From Candidatus Finniella inopinata (GTDB taxonomy: Bacteria > Pseudomonadota > Alphaproteobacteria > Paracaedibacterales > CAIULA01), in NCBI RefSeq assembly GCF_004210305.1, contig NZ_SCFB01000001.1:1-64000 (forward strand): a stretch of DNA of 64,000 nucleotides, written 5' to 3'. Numbering within the stretch: the stretch's first letter is position 1; each line of letters begins with the position of its first letter. The translations under genes and the position numbers were made by a program. Positions 43,548-52,287 of the stretch are shown one piece after another. The notes under the pieces were generated by a model that was not told the origin of the DNA, did not search any database, and saw only the letters and a program-made list of their open reading frames with translations.

Positions 43548-43880
43548 CTAGTGGTCGTCGCTGCCTGCATGATCCAGCACGTCTGGGATATCATCCAAAT
43601 CTTCACCTAACTCCGACGTGTCTTCCATTAAGCTGCTGTCATCCGCCAGATCAGTATCCAGATCATCGACCAAATCGATATCACCAACCAACAGACTGTC
43701 TTCTAACCCAACGGCTTTGGCTACATCAACTGCAGCTCGACCGCGCCGGCCCCGGCCTGAGGTTTGCAATTCAAAGGTTGTGCCACATTTCGGGCACAGG
43801 ATTGGGCTTTTCAATAAATCATAGAAACGACCCCCGCACCCTTGACAGCTTCTTTTAATTCCCCATTCTGGCTTAATCAC
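43548..43880 (-). CDS. FYDLN-acid family protein (TIGR02300)
   Basis: A small alphaproteobacterial family of unknown function. The N-terminal half is a zinc-ribbon-like module with paired cysteines (SCQGCGGRFYDL...ILCPKCGT), including the name-giving FYDL. The C-terminal half is strongly acidic (Asp/Glu/Leu repeats). A role in nucleic-acid or protein binding is a guess from the zinc ribbon. 110 residues, usual length. Convergent with lolD, 13 bp apart. Confidence 0.88.
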   Translation of the reverse strand: MIKPEWGIKRSCQGCGGRFYDLLKSPILCPKCGTTFELQTSGRGRRGRAAVDVAKAVGLEDSLLVGDIDLVDDLDTDLADDSSLMEDTSELGEDLDDIPDVLDHAGSDDH

Positions 43881-44126
43881 GTTGGTACCCTTCCTTTATA
43901 AAGCTCAATGTTTACTGCATTGTATGTACTTAGCTGATATCAGCGTAAATGACAAGTTTGTTGAATATACTCTCTTGAGGCGTGGAATCATCTTGTGCAA
44001 GCTCGATCCTTAATACACTCTAAAATTGGATATGCGGTTTGTTCTTTGGCGATTAATTAAAGACAAGTTATGGGATTTGAGTCATAATTCATACTCGTAA
44101 TGAATGTATTAAGGTAAGATTTAACA

Positions 44127-44603
44127 ATGGCACAGGCACCAGCATATAAAGTTGTGGCGCAGAATCGTCGGGCACGGTTCGATTATGCCATTGCAGAAAC
44201 GATTGAGGCGGGTATTATGTTGACCGGCAGTGAAGTGAAGTCTTTGCGCGCTGGAAAATCCAGCATTAACGAGTCTTTTGCTGGCGAGATGTTGGGTGAA
44301 ACAGGGGGTGGCATTTTCCTTTTTAATGCCAATATACCTGAATATCTAGAGGCTAATCGTTTTAACCATGAACCGAAGCGTCCGCGTAAGTTGTTGCTGC
44401 ACAAACGCCAAATTAATAAATTCTTGGGCGCCATTCGTCGCAAGGGCATGACCCTTGTCCCTATGCAGGTTTATTTTAATGCCAAAGGACGCATCAAGGT
44501 GGAAATTGGCCTGGCCAAGGGCAAGAAAACTGTGGATAAGCGGGAAACCATTAAAGAGCGCGATTGGCAAAGGGATAAAGCCAGAATCTTAAAGGGAGAC
44601 TAA
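44127..44603 (+). CDS. smpB: tmRNA-binding protein SmpB
   Basis: Partner of tmRNA in rescuing stalled ribosomes. The 158-residue product has [10 protein letters not shown], the [16 protein letters not shown] motif, [16 protein letters not shown] and the lysine-rich C-terminal tail ending [10 protein letters not shown], which enters the mRNA channel. No tmRNA gene (ssrA) is visible in the window. Confidence 0.96.
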   Translation: MAQAPAYKVVAQNRRARFDYAIAETIEAGIMLTGSEVKSLRAGKSSINESFAGEMLGETGGGIFLFNANIPEYLEANRFNHEPKRPRKLLLHKRQINKFLGAIRRKGMTLVPMQVYFNAKGRIKVEIGLAKGKKTVDKRETIKERDWQRDKARILKGD

Positions 44604-44605
44604 AA

Positions 44606-44707
44606 ATAGGTAGCTGGGGATGGTTTGTTACTCTAAGTCTGGGTGGTATTGGAACGGTCGCTGTTCTAGCCTATGCGGTGAAGGGAATTTTGTGGTTCTT
44701 TAAATAG
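44606..44707 (+). CDS. Possible 33-residue single-helix membrane peptide
   Basis: Directly after smpB an open frame reads GSWGWFVTLSLGGIGTVAV and on to a KGILWFFK end, a convincing transmembrane helix with aromatic borders. AAGGGAGA lies about ten bases before its first residues. The start is the problem: only ATA or CTA codons are placed well, so either a rare non-AUG start is used or the frame is chance. Its end overlaps murU. Confidence 0.25.
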   Translation: MGSWGWFVTLSLGGIGTVAVLAYAVKGILWFFK

Positions 44708-45437
44708 CCGGTTCTTTTTCTCCCCCGAATTTTTGCCTTGTTTCCTCTAACCCTTGCGGGCTTCCGATGTCAGCCCATAAATTCTCATGCGTCAATCCAT
44801 GTAATCTTTTGCGATGTTCTGCTTCGGCAAATATTTTCGTCACAGGGAAAATGGTTTGGTGTGGCCACACCCGAGATTTTTGAAAAACCTCAGCCGATAA
44901 AATTTGAATACCTGTGTAGACATAATCACCAGGATTCTCTGGTTCTGCTAAATGCAAATTACTACGGTCATCTTTATTATAATCCCCGCGTCCATAGTAA
45001 CCAATTGTTTGATGTTTGGGCACCACTGCTAACAAAACATCCATCGTGTCAGGGTCCCATGCATCTGCCATTTTCGTTAAAAGAGGTTCTGTTGGCGAAT
45101 CTTGCCACCATATATCCCCATTAATGCAGACAAAAGGCTGGTCACCAAAATGCTTTAAGGCTTTGGCTATGCCGCCACCTGTTTCTGAAATTACAGGCTC
45201 ATAGGAAAACAAAATTTTAGGCTGTTCTGCCAAATGCTGGTGAATTTCTTTAGCTAAATGATGGGTATTCACGACAATTTTTTCTACCCCAACCGCGTGT
45301 AAACGATTGATCGTTTCATCCAAACATGTTGTTGATCCAATGGAAATCAAGGGCTTGGGCGTGACATCTGTTAAAGGGCGAAGGCGCTTACCAAAGCCAG
45401 CGGCTAGGATCATGGCTTGTTTGATACTTTTTGTCAT
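44700..45437 (-). CDS. murU: MurNAc-1-phosphate uridylyltransferase MurU
   Basis: Last step of the AmgK/MurU salvage route, giving UDP-MurNAc and bypassing the fosfomycin-sensitive MurA. The 245-residue nucleotidyltransferase has the AAGFGKRLRPLTDVTPKPL signature loop (residues 12-30), the CINGDIWW metal-binding aspartate and the ETGGGIAKAL segment. Its ATG overlaps the amgK stop by four bases, which strongly supports this role over a generic sugar-nucleotide transferase. Confidence 0.9.
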   Translation of the reverse strand: MTKSIKQAMILAAGFGKRLRPLTDVTPKPLISIGSTTCLDETINRLHAVGVEKIVVNTHHLAKEIHQHLAEQPKILFSYEPVISETGGGIAKALKHFGDQPFVCINGDIWWQDSPTEPLLTKMADAWDPDTMDVLLAVVPKHQTIGYYGRGDYNKDDRSNLHLAEPENPGDYVYTGIQILSAEVFQKSRVWPHQTIFPVTKIFAEAEHRKRLHGLTHENLWADIGSPQGLEETRQKFGGEKEPAI

Positions 45438-46438
45438 ACGCTTGGAATACCTTGATTATGTAAGGGAAGATAGGCTTCAAACCAATCATGAACAGGTTTT
45501 AAAGATGGTTTTTGAAGGGAATCTTTTAAATAGTTCCATAAACGTGGTAAATGGCACAAATACTTTGGCTTGCCCTGCCTTAAAGCATAACGGGTAAAAA
45601 CCCCAATAACTTTGACGTGGCGACCGGCCCCCAAAATAGCGGCTGCGGTACGGTAATCAGACTGCTGGGCTGAGGGAACCTCTTCTAAAAAGATTTCCCA
45701 TAAACTTTTTTGCAGATTAAGGCTTACATCACGGCGGGCGTCTTCCACTAAAGAAATAAAATCGTAAACAACAGGGCCCCATACAGCATCTTGGAAATCC
45801 AAAAGGCCGCATTGTTGCAACGGGGCATTTGCGGCTGGCAACCACATCAAGTTATCGACATGATAGTCGCGTAAAACCAACCGGTGCGGTAGATCAGGAA
45901 GGTTCGAAAAAACGGTGCGCCAAGCGCCCAGAAAATCCTGCTTTGCTATTTCATAAGTGGTTTGGGTTTCAACCGCTGGCCAATACCAATCCATAAAAAC
46001 TTGAACTTCAGTCAATAATTTCTCAAGGCAGTAATCAGCGATGAATGCGGGTTTTTCCAAACCGTTTTGGTGCAGATATTTTAAAACTCTTACAGCTTCT
46101 TTATAAAGACTTGCTTCCCGTTGGGGGGAGTCTTCTAAAATTTTGGAGAATGTCTGATCGCCAAAATCCTCTAACAGAACGAATCCTTCTTCTATATGAT
46201 GACCCAGGATCCCTGGGGTTCGAAGACCTAGTTCTTTCAAATGATGGGCAATAGCAATGAATTGGGCTGGATTTTCAGGGGAGGGGGCATCCATCAAAAT
46301 ACGTTGGGATTGAGGTAGCCGAAAGTATTGACGCAGCGACATATCGTTAGCCAAAAATTCAAGTTGTTCTGGCTGATAGTCATTATTTCTTAGAAACTGG
46401 TGACGAAGTGCTGTTCGAGATGGACTTATAATGGACAC
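45434..46438 (-). CDS. amgK: MurNAc/GlcNAc anomeric kinase AmgK
   Basis: Phosphorylates recycled MurNAc at C1. An aminoglycoside-phosphotransferase fold of 334 residues. The catalytic loop is L-R-D191-Y-H-V-D-N196, and the metal-binding aspartate D214 lies in LLDFQDAVWGPVVYD. The N-terminal lobe has the ASxRxYFR-like nucleotide region (NDMSLRQYFRL). It starts inside the end of tsaE and overlaps murU, forming a tsaE-amgK-murU operon as in other alphaproteobacteria. Confidence 0.9.
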   Translation of the reverse strand: MSIISPSRTALRHQFLRNNDYQPEQLEFLANDMSLRQYFRLPQSQRILMDAPSPENPAQFIAIAHHLKELGLRTPGILGHHIEEGFVLLEDFGDQTFSKILEDSPQREASLYKEAVRVLKYLHQNGLEKPAFIADYCLEKLLTEVQVFMDWYWPAVETQTTYEIAKQDFLGAWRTVFSNLPDLPHRLVLRDYHVDNLMWLPAANAPLQQCGLLDFQDAVWGPVVYDFISLVEDARRDVSLNLQKSLWEIFLEEVPSAQQSDYRTAAAILGAGRHVKVIGVFTRYALRQGKPKYLCHLPRLWNYLKDSLQKPSLKPVHDWFEAYLPLHNQGIPSV

Positions 46439-46836
46439 TCTATTTTACAACTCCGTTGATCTATGTCTGAAACTTTAATGTAAATATTGTATCGGAAGTC
46501 GGGTAAAAAATCACCTAAACGTTCTGGCCATTCAATCAGACAAATATGTTGGTTGAAGGCTTCCAGTAATCCCAGTTCTTCTGCGTCCTCTGGTCCCTTT
46601 AGACGATACAGGTCACAGTGCCAAATTTCCCCCTTTGGCGTGTCATAGGTCTGTATCAGAGTGAAGGTTGGACTAGGTACATCCGTAGTCGGTAAAAGGC
46701 TTTGTATGAAGGCCCTGGCAAAGGTTGATTTTCCTGCTCCCATATCTCCCCACAGCGCAATAACACAAGGGGCAGCCACAGCTGTTGCCAGAAAATGTGC
46801 CTGTTCTTCTAGTTGGGGTTGTGTAAGATTTTTCAT
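46426..46836 (-). CDS. tsaE: tRNA t6A biosynthesis ATPase TsaE
   Basis: ATPase that drives the TsaBD complex in making N6-threonylcarbamoyl-adenosine. 136 residues with Walker A G30-D-M-G-A-G-K-S-T38, the VPSPTFTLIQTY switch and the HCDLYRL and LIEWPERL blocks. All family hallmarks are intact. Overlaps amgK by 13 bp. The companion Sua5 enzyme is encoded about 8 kb away in this window. Confidence 0.95.
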   Translation of the reverse strand: MKNLTQPQLEEQAHFLATAVAAPCVIALWGDMGAGKSTFARAFIQSLLPTTDVPSPTFTLIQTYDTPKGEIWHCDLYRLKGPEDAEELGLLEAFNQHICLIEWPERLGDFLPDFRYNIYIKVSDIDQRSCKIECPL

Positions 46837-46983
46837 AAGCTCAGGCGTTTGAATACTATCTTTGTTAAGTTTTTGTTAAGAATTTGTCATAGTTTGTAAC
46901 ATACCAGATATTGTTAGACCAGGATAATCAGGCGATTATGGTTCTAGAAATGTTAGCTGCCTCAAATAAGTGATAAATGCATT

Positions 46984-47913
46984 ATGTCCATGCCTTCTCC
47001 ACAATTTTATCAAGAAACGTCTTACCATCCAACAGTTTGTCATTCTGAAATGGCACAGACGCTTCAATCTACTTTGGGGGGGACCGTTAGCTGCAGTGGG
47101 GTAGGGGTTCACTCTGGCCAACCGGTGAGTTTAACCTTGCGGCCAGGAAAAGTGGACAGTGGGTATATTTTTGTTAGAACCGATGTTACCTCAAATAGCA
47201 AGATTGCGGGACGTTATGATCACGTTGTAGATACACAATTATGTACAAAGTTGGCGAATGCAGAAGGTTTTAGCATCAGCACGGTCGAGCATGTGTTGGC
47301 CGCCCTTGCAGGGGCCCATATTACCAATGCTATCATTGAGGTCAACGGCCCTGAAGTTCCCATTATGGATGGCAGCTCTGCTGTGTTCAGCCAACTTATT
47401 GAAAAGGCGGGTATACAACCACAAAACACCGTTGTCCGTGGCATAAAAATTCTAAAGCCTGTTCGTGTGACTGTTGGCCAGTCTTACGCAGAGTTTGTAC
47501 CCTGTGAGGATCGCCTTGTCACAATGACATTTGATGGCCATGGTCGATTGAAGAAATTAGCTGCCAAGAAAGAGATGACCTTTGATTGGGATCATGATGA
47601 CTTCAATGATTTGCTGGCTGATGCGCGCACGTTTGGATTTTATGATGATGCGCAAAAACTATTGGCGATGGGTTTAGCCAAGGGGGCTTCCCTTGAAAAT
47701 ACAGTCGTCATTCAAGATGAAAATACGGTCATGAATCCAGAAGGACTGCGATCATCCGATGAACTGGTTCGTCACAAGATTTTGGATGCGGTTGGGGATT
47801 TGGCTCTGGCCGGTGTTCGCATTCAAGGACACTTCCGAGGCGTCAATTCGGGTCATGCCCTGAATAACCAATTGCTTCGAGCTTTATTCAATACGCCCGA
47901 TGCGTGGTGTTAG
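46984..47913 (+). CDS. lpxC: UDP-3-O-acyl-GlcNAc deacetylase LpxC
   Basis: Committed step of lipid A synthesis, zinc-dependent. The 309-residue protein carries the metal ligands H103 (STVEHVLAAL), H264 and D268 (VRHKILDAVGDL) and the catalytic H291 (NSGHALNN), plus the PIMDGSS motif. The first 30 residues exceed the usual start; a second methionine at residue 23 is an alternative. Presence of this gene and of lpt genes means the bacterium makes LPS. Confidence 0.95.
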   Translation: MSMPSPQFYQETSYHPTVCHSEMAQTLQSTLGGTVSCSGVGVHSGQPVSLTLRPGKVDSGYIFVRTDVTSNSKIAGRYDHVVDTQLCTKLANAEGFSISTVEHVLAALAGAHITNAIIEVNGPEVPIMDGSSAVFSQLIEKAGIQPQNTVVRGIKILKPVRVTVGQSYAEFVPCEDRLVTMTFDGHGRLKKLAAKKEMTFDWDHDDFNDLLADARTFGFYDDAQKLLAMGLAKGASLENTVVIQDENTVMNPEGLRSSDELVRHKILDAVGDLALAGVRIQGHFRGVNSGHALNNQLLRALFNTPDAWC

Positions 47914-47919
47914 GATTTT

Positions 47920-48147
47920 TTAAGAGCTACTACGCCTCAAATCAAGCTCCACCCCTTTAAGAGGTGAGCTAGAAATAAATTCCAAGAAAGATGCCTTTGG
48001 ATTTAATAATTCTTCGTAAGCTTTCTTTGAAAGAACAACAACCTGTTGTTGCCCCCTTATGGTGACTTCCTGAGGACCTTCAACTGTTGCTTTGCGGACA
48101 ACTTCACTAAACTTTGCCTTTGCCTCTTTTAATGGCCAAGATTGCAT
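47920..48147 (-). CDS. Phd/YefM-family antitoxin, apparently orphan
   Basis: The 75-residue product has the Phd/YefM N-terminal DNA-binding region (WPLKEAKAKFSEVVRKA, then PQEVTIRGQQQVVVLSKKAYEEL). The ATG at 48147 is chosen because GGGGGA lies five bases upstream. Phd-type antitoxins normally precede a RelE, Doc or VapC-type toxin, but the next downstream sequence is the end of lpxC on the other strand, and nothing toxin-like precedes it. It may be a solitary antitoxin-derived regulator. Confidence 0.82.
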   Translation of the reverse strand: MQSWPLKEAKAKFSEVVRKATVEGPQEVTIRGQQQVVVLSKKAYEELLNPKASFLEFISSSPLKGVELDLRRSSS

Positions 48148-48229
48148 TTTATCCCCCAATAGGGCCAGTTTTACTAATTAGACCAATCTAATCAATTGTT
48201 AGTAGATTTCAAGTGTTTAATAAGCCGAC

Positions 48230-48805
48230 TTATTTCCTTAAAAACCACTTTAACTTCACATAGTCGCGCAAAAATTTATGATATTCGCCGATTAAAAGAA
48301 TAACTGTTTCTGTATTGCCCGCCTTCTTTTCCATGATGGGGTGGGGAAGGATGATAAGGGATGCTGGCAAATAATATCGAAAATGCAGCAAACTTCTTAT
48401 CATATGGTAATTCGTCGTCACCAATCGCAATGATTGAATGTGATTTTGCTCAACCCAAAGGGCGGCTTCTTTTGCATTCCCCAATGTATTCTTAGCCTGG
48501 TATCCCAATTCGGCAGACGTTCCAGCAGTTGAATCCAAAGCTTCGACATGTTGATGGTTTAAAAGGGCGGACATTTTAACAGCAGGGTGGACCCCTGATA
48601 TTAACAGTTTCCTACCCAAACCCTGCTGTACCAATTGAAAGCCCAACTGTACGCGTCCCTTTCGCCCCGTCAAAACCACGATTCCGTCTGTCGTGGTGGT
48701 GGTGTCTGATACCGTTCGTGGAATATTGTAAACGAAGACTAAAAATCCACCCAACCAAAGGATCAGGAATCCAACACCCCAAAAATGCCAACTCTTAAAG
48801 GTCAT
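48230..48805 (-). CDS. DUF218 (YdcF/ElyC/SanA-like) membrane protein
   Basis: 191 residues: one N-terminal membrane helix (about 8-26), then a periplasm-facing DUF218 domain with DGIVVLTGRKGRVQLGFQL, the LLISGVH strand, NTLGNAKEAALW and LVTTNYHMIRSL. E. coli ElyC and SanA, of the same family, affect envelope integrity. Its start overlaps the ftsX stop by four bases, so it is an FtsEX operon member and probably concerned with cell-wall work at division. Confidence 0.85.
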   Translation of the reverse strand: MTFKSWHFWGVGFLILWLGGFLVFVYNIPRTVSDTTTTTDGIVVLTGRKGRVQLGFQLVQQGLGRKLLISGVHPAVKMSALLNHQHVEALDSTAGTSAELGYQAKNTLGNAKEAALWVEQNHIQSLRLVTTNYHMIRSLLHFRYYLPASLIILPHPIMEKKAGNTETVILLIGEYHKFLRDYVKLKWFLRK

Positions 48806-49689
48806 TGTTCCAAATGGTGCAAAAGGCGAAGGACCGTTAGATAGGATACAAAAGCACTGACAATTGCTGTCACAAGGGGCAACAACAAAAAGAAAGGCAA
48901 TTGATAGAATGTGATTAAGGGCTCAAACAGAAGGGGTGAGCTCAATAAAGGTGGCAACATACTCAGGCAGTACAAAACAACCAAACTAATAACCAGGCCA
49001 ATAAAACTTCCTTTCAAACAACTAAGAAAAGTTTTGTTTTGAAATTGCCGTGCAATGAAGGTATTTCTAGCCCCCATCAATCGCAAAATATCGACAATTG
49101 AACGATAGGCTGTAAGCGATGTTCTGGTCACTAAACTGACCAGTGCCATCATAATCATCAAAATAAGAATAATGCCCCCTAAGACCAACGTTTGAAGGGT
49201 GCGGTTATGAATTTGGACCATCGAATGCCATTTGGCATAGGGTTCCACATGAATTCCGGCTGCTATCTGGCGGAGTTGTTGGGTTAATCCTTTTATCTTT
49301 ACAGGAACCTTACTGTCCAGAGTGACATCAATTAAAATGGGTAAGGGTAAATCCTCAACCGTGTTCAAGTCGTTTGCTAACGGACCTAATAAATTTATCA
49401 ATTCTGATCGTTCCACCACCTCTATTTTTTGCAAGGAAGGGATGGTTTTTAAAAAGGTCGACACCTTTTCCAATAAAACAGCCGATTGTTCTGGATCTTT
49501 CTCGATTAAAGGTATCTCCACCGTAAAGGTCGGATTCGATCCTGTGTCCGGATCATAAACCGACAGAAAACCCATCACCATAAAAACGATGATAATGCTA
49601 AGGAATCCAACCGCCCAAGACAGATAGGTTTGCCCACCATCTTGGTTAAGGGGAAATTGGTGCAGGGAAGTGTTTCGAGTTTTCAACAT
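48802..49689 (-). CDS. ftsX: Cell-division protein FtsX
   Basis: Membrane half of the FtsEX complex that activates septal peptidoglycan hydrolases. 295 residues: helix near the N-terminus, a periplasmic loop of about 120 residues, then three C-terminal helices with the RTSLTAYRSIVDILRLMGA coupling region typical of FtsX. The order ftsE-ftsX-DUF218 with one- and four-base overlaps confirms it. Confidence 0.9.
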   Translation of the reverse strand: MLKTRNTSLHQFPLNQDGGQTYLSWAVGFLSIIIVFMVMGFLSVYDPDTGSNPTFTVEIPLIEKDPEQSAVLLEKVSTFLKTIPSLQKIEVVERSELINLLGPLANDLNTVEDLPLPILIDVTLDSKVPVKIKGLTQQLRQIAAGIHVEPYAKWHSMVQIHNRTLQTLVLGGIILILMIMMALVSLVTRTSLTAYRSIVDILRLMGARNTFIARQFQNKTFLSCLKGSFIGLVISLVVLYCLSMLPPLLSSPLLFEPLITFYQLPFFLLLPLVTAIVSAFVSYLTVLRLLHHLEQ

Positions 49690-50495
49690 CAGTAGTAGTC
49701 GCTAGGCCGGCGATTTTGAACGGGGGGTTTGGCCTGAATGCGCCCCTGATGCAGCTGCAGTTCGATATAGGGAAACGCACTGACCAATGCTTGGTTGTGG
49801 GTGGCCAAAACAATGCTTGTGCCCATTTTATTAAGTTCCTCAAACAACGACATCAAGCGATGGGCGCTGTGGGCATCCAAGTTGCCTGTTGGTTCATCAG
49901 CCAGCAATAACAACGGGCGGGTAATTACCGCCCGGGCAATAGCGACCCTTTGTTTTTGACCATCAGACAACTGAAAAGATAAGTTATGAAGATGATCGCC
50001 TAGACCTACCCAATGAAGCAACTCAGCCGCATATGTGTAAGCCCGACGGGTGTCAGTGCCTGTTATTTTTAAAGCTAACGCGACGTTATCTATTACTGAC
50101 AAATGATCAATCAGTCGACAATCTTGAAAGACCAATCCCATTCGTTGACGAAAGCTGGGCAGTTCAGCAGCTGATAAACTATTCACATCACGGCCGAAAA
50201 CGCTGACTCTTCCGCCTGAGGCTTTAAATCCACGGTATATCAATTTCAGTAATGAGGTTTTACCAGCGCCACTGGGGCCCGTTAAAAAGTAAAAGGTTCC
50301 GGCGAACAACGAATAGTTTAATTCATAGAAGACAGCTTGGCCTGTTGAATATTGTAATCCAACCCCTTCAAACTTAATAATTTCAACATTAGGACGCCGT
50401 TGGTAAGGCAAGGGCTGCTCTTCTTGAAGTTTTTTTGGATAGTATCGTTTTTGGACCTTGAAATCAACGATGGGTTTTTCTTGTGTCACTAACAC
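49689..50495 (-). CDS. ftsE: Cell-division ATPase FtsE
   Basis: ABC ATPase of FtsEX. Walker A is TGPSGAGKTS and Walker B LLLADEPTGNLD. The signature reads LSDGQKQRVAIARA, with Asp replacing the usual second Gly of LSGGQ. The product is 268 residues, about 40 longer than normal, with a basic/Pro-rich N-terminal extension (KRYYPKKLQEEQPLPYQRR) before the domain starts; the only early start codons are GTGs. The extension could be a real membrane-proximal addition or a start misplacement. Confidence 0.88.
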   Translation of the reverse strand: MLVTQEKPIVDFKVQKRYYPKKLQEEQPLPYQRRPNVEIIKFEGVGLQYSTGQAVFYELNYSLFAGTFYFLTGPSGAGKTSLLKLIYRGFKASGGRVSVFGRDVNSLSAAELPSFRQRMGLVFQDCRLIDHLSVIDNVALALKITGTDTRRAYTYAAELLHWVGLGDHLHNLSFQLSDGQKQRVAIARAVITRPLLLLADEPTGNLDAHSAHRLMSLFEELNKMGTSIVLATHNQALVSAFPYIELQLHQGRIQAKPPVQNRRPSDYY

Positions 50496-50735
50496 GTGAT
50501 AGGATCGATTTATATAACAAGCTAGTTGCCCGTTTAAGGTCCATTAGTTGTGCAGGGTTGCTCCTTAAAACTGCCGGCGAACAGGCGAATAATTCAAAAA
50601 CTCAACAAAAAACGGGTGGATAATACCAAAAGGAAGAATGATAAATCAACGCATCAAACCAAAGGCTAGATGCCATTCGCGGTAAAATTGTTTGAAAAAC
50701 TGTAATTTATCGCAAAAGTATTGTAGTCTTCCGCT

Positions 50736-52028
50736 ATGAGCTTTTTTACTAAAAAATTACCGATACAACGCAAAGAATTGTTTGCGGCCCTTGATATAGG
50801 ATCGAGCAAAGTCTGCTGTGCGATTGCAAAGCTTGATGGCGCAAGGCCGTCGCCTGATGACGTGCCCATGGAGGGTCGATCCCTTCGGGTTGTGGGTGTC
50901 GGCTATCAACTCTCCAAAGGGTTAAAATCAGGCGCCATTATAGATTTGGAATCTTTGGAAGATTCGATCCTAAGCGCTGTTCAAAATGCCGAACAGGCTG
51001 CAAGGCAGAATATTAACAGTGTCTATGTCAGCCTGCCGGCCTCCTTTACCCAATCGCATATTTTAAGGACAGAGATTTCCCTTTCTGGCAACCCTGTTGA
51101 TGAAAGCCATTTACGGCGTTTGCTGAACTTAAATTATGAAGGCATTGTCAAAAACAACCGCCATATTATTCATATTTTACCCTTATCATATACCCTTGAC
51201 TCTATCACAGGGATTCGTGACCCCAAAGGGATGGTCGGGGAAACCCTATCCGCGACGCTGCACGTTGTCAGCGCCCCTTTAAGCTTGATTCGAAACCTAA
51301 GCGGTTGCATCGGTCGTTGTCATTTGGATATTGCTGGGTATGTTTCATCGGCGTACGCCTCTGGCTTGGCGACGTTGGTTGAGGATGAATTGGAACTGGG
51401 CGTTACGGTGATTGACATGGGTGGGTCGCAAACTACGATCGCCTCTTTCATCAATGGTACGTTGGTTCGAATCAATTCGATTCCTTTGGGCGGCGGCAGT
51501 ATCACCGCAGATATTGCCAGAGGACTTGGAACACCTTTAGCTCAGGCAGAGCGTCTGAAGACATTGTATGGCACGCTGATGCCATCCAGCTCCGATGATC
51601 GTGAAAACATCTTCATTCAGTCTATGGGGGAAACGGATAACAGTTACCAGCAGCACGTTTCAAAAGGAATGCTGATTCATATAATCAGATCTCGCGTTGA
51701 AGAGATTTTGGATTTGGTTTCGCAAAAAATGAAGACTTCTGAAGTTGACCCGTTGGTGTACCAGCGCTTGGTTATTACAGGCGGAGCAAGCCAGCTTCAG
51801 GGGTTGAGGGAAGTCACCGGTCAGCTGCTGACAAAGCAAGTGCGCCTTGGGTTGCCTATGGGCCTGACAGGGACGGTTGATATGATCAACAACCCCGCGT
51901 TTTCAACCTGTGCGGGGCTTTTGTTTTATGCCTTGCAAGATTATAACGGTGATCAAGTGGGCCCGCTGGCGCCCGCAAAATGGCAAATTGCGCAAAGATT
52001 AGGGCTGTGGTTTAAAGAGAATTTTTAG
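50736..52028 (+). CDS. ftsA: Cell-division protein FtsA
   Basis: Actin-like membrane tether for FtsZ. 430 residues with the phosphate-1 motif ALDIGSSKVC, the adenine/phosphate-2 VIDMGGSQTT segment and the VITGGASQLQGL motif. The C-terminus GLWFKENF is the amphipathic membrane-targeting helix. No ftsQ precedes it and ftsZ does not follow; a secreted-repeat gene comes next, unlike the usual ftsQAZ order. Confidence 0.94.
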   Translation: MSFFTKKLPIQRKELFAALDIGSSKVCCAIAKLDGARPSPDDVPMEGRSLRVVGVGYQLSKGLKSGAIIDLESLEDSILSAVQNAEQAARQNINSVYVSLPASFTQSHILRTEISLSGNPVDESHLRRLLNLNYEGIVKNNRHIIHILPLSYTLDSITGIRDPKGMVGETLSATLHVVSAPLSLIRNLSGCIGRCHLDIAGYVSSAYASGLATLVEDELELGVTVIDMGGSQTTIASFINGTLVRINSIPLGGGSITADIARGLGTPLAQAERLKTLYGTLMPSSSDDRENIFIQSMGETDNSYQQHVSKGMLIHIIRSRVEEILDLVSQKMKTSEVDPLVYQRLVITGGASQLQGLREVTGQLLTKQVRLGLPMGLTGTVDMINNPAFSTCAGLLFYALQDYNGDQVGPLAPAKWQIAQRLGLWFKENF

Positions 52029-52287
52029 ACTGTTACAAAAAAAATACAAGATTTAGCATAATTAGCGCGCTTCGCCGCCCAAGTGTCTCACATCTGTCTG
52101 AACTTATTCACAGCAATCAAGCAAAAAACAAGAGGGGGGTAAAGACAATAAACTGCAATTAAAAAAATATACCGACGATATATTAACTTGCAAGGGTGAT
52201 CCCAATGAATTATGTTCGCCATGAAATACTCTGCGCCACCGCGTAAGTATTAAAATTTCGACGTATACAATAAGGGATACCAAGATC

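Noticed and set aside
43881..44126. tmRNA or small RNA gene upstream of smpB
   Set aside because: No tRNA-like ends, tag frame or stable fold could be recognised; I see nothing there except AT-rich spacer.
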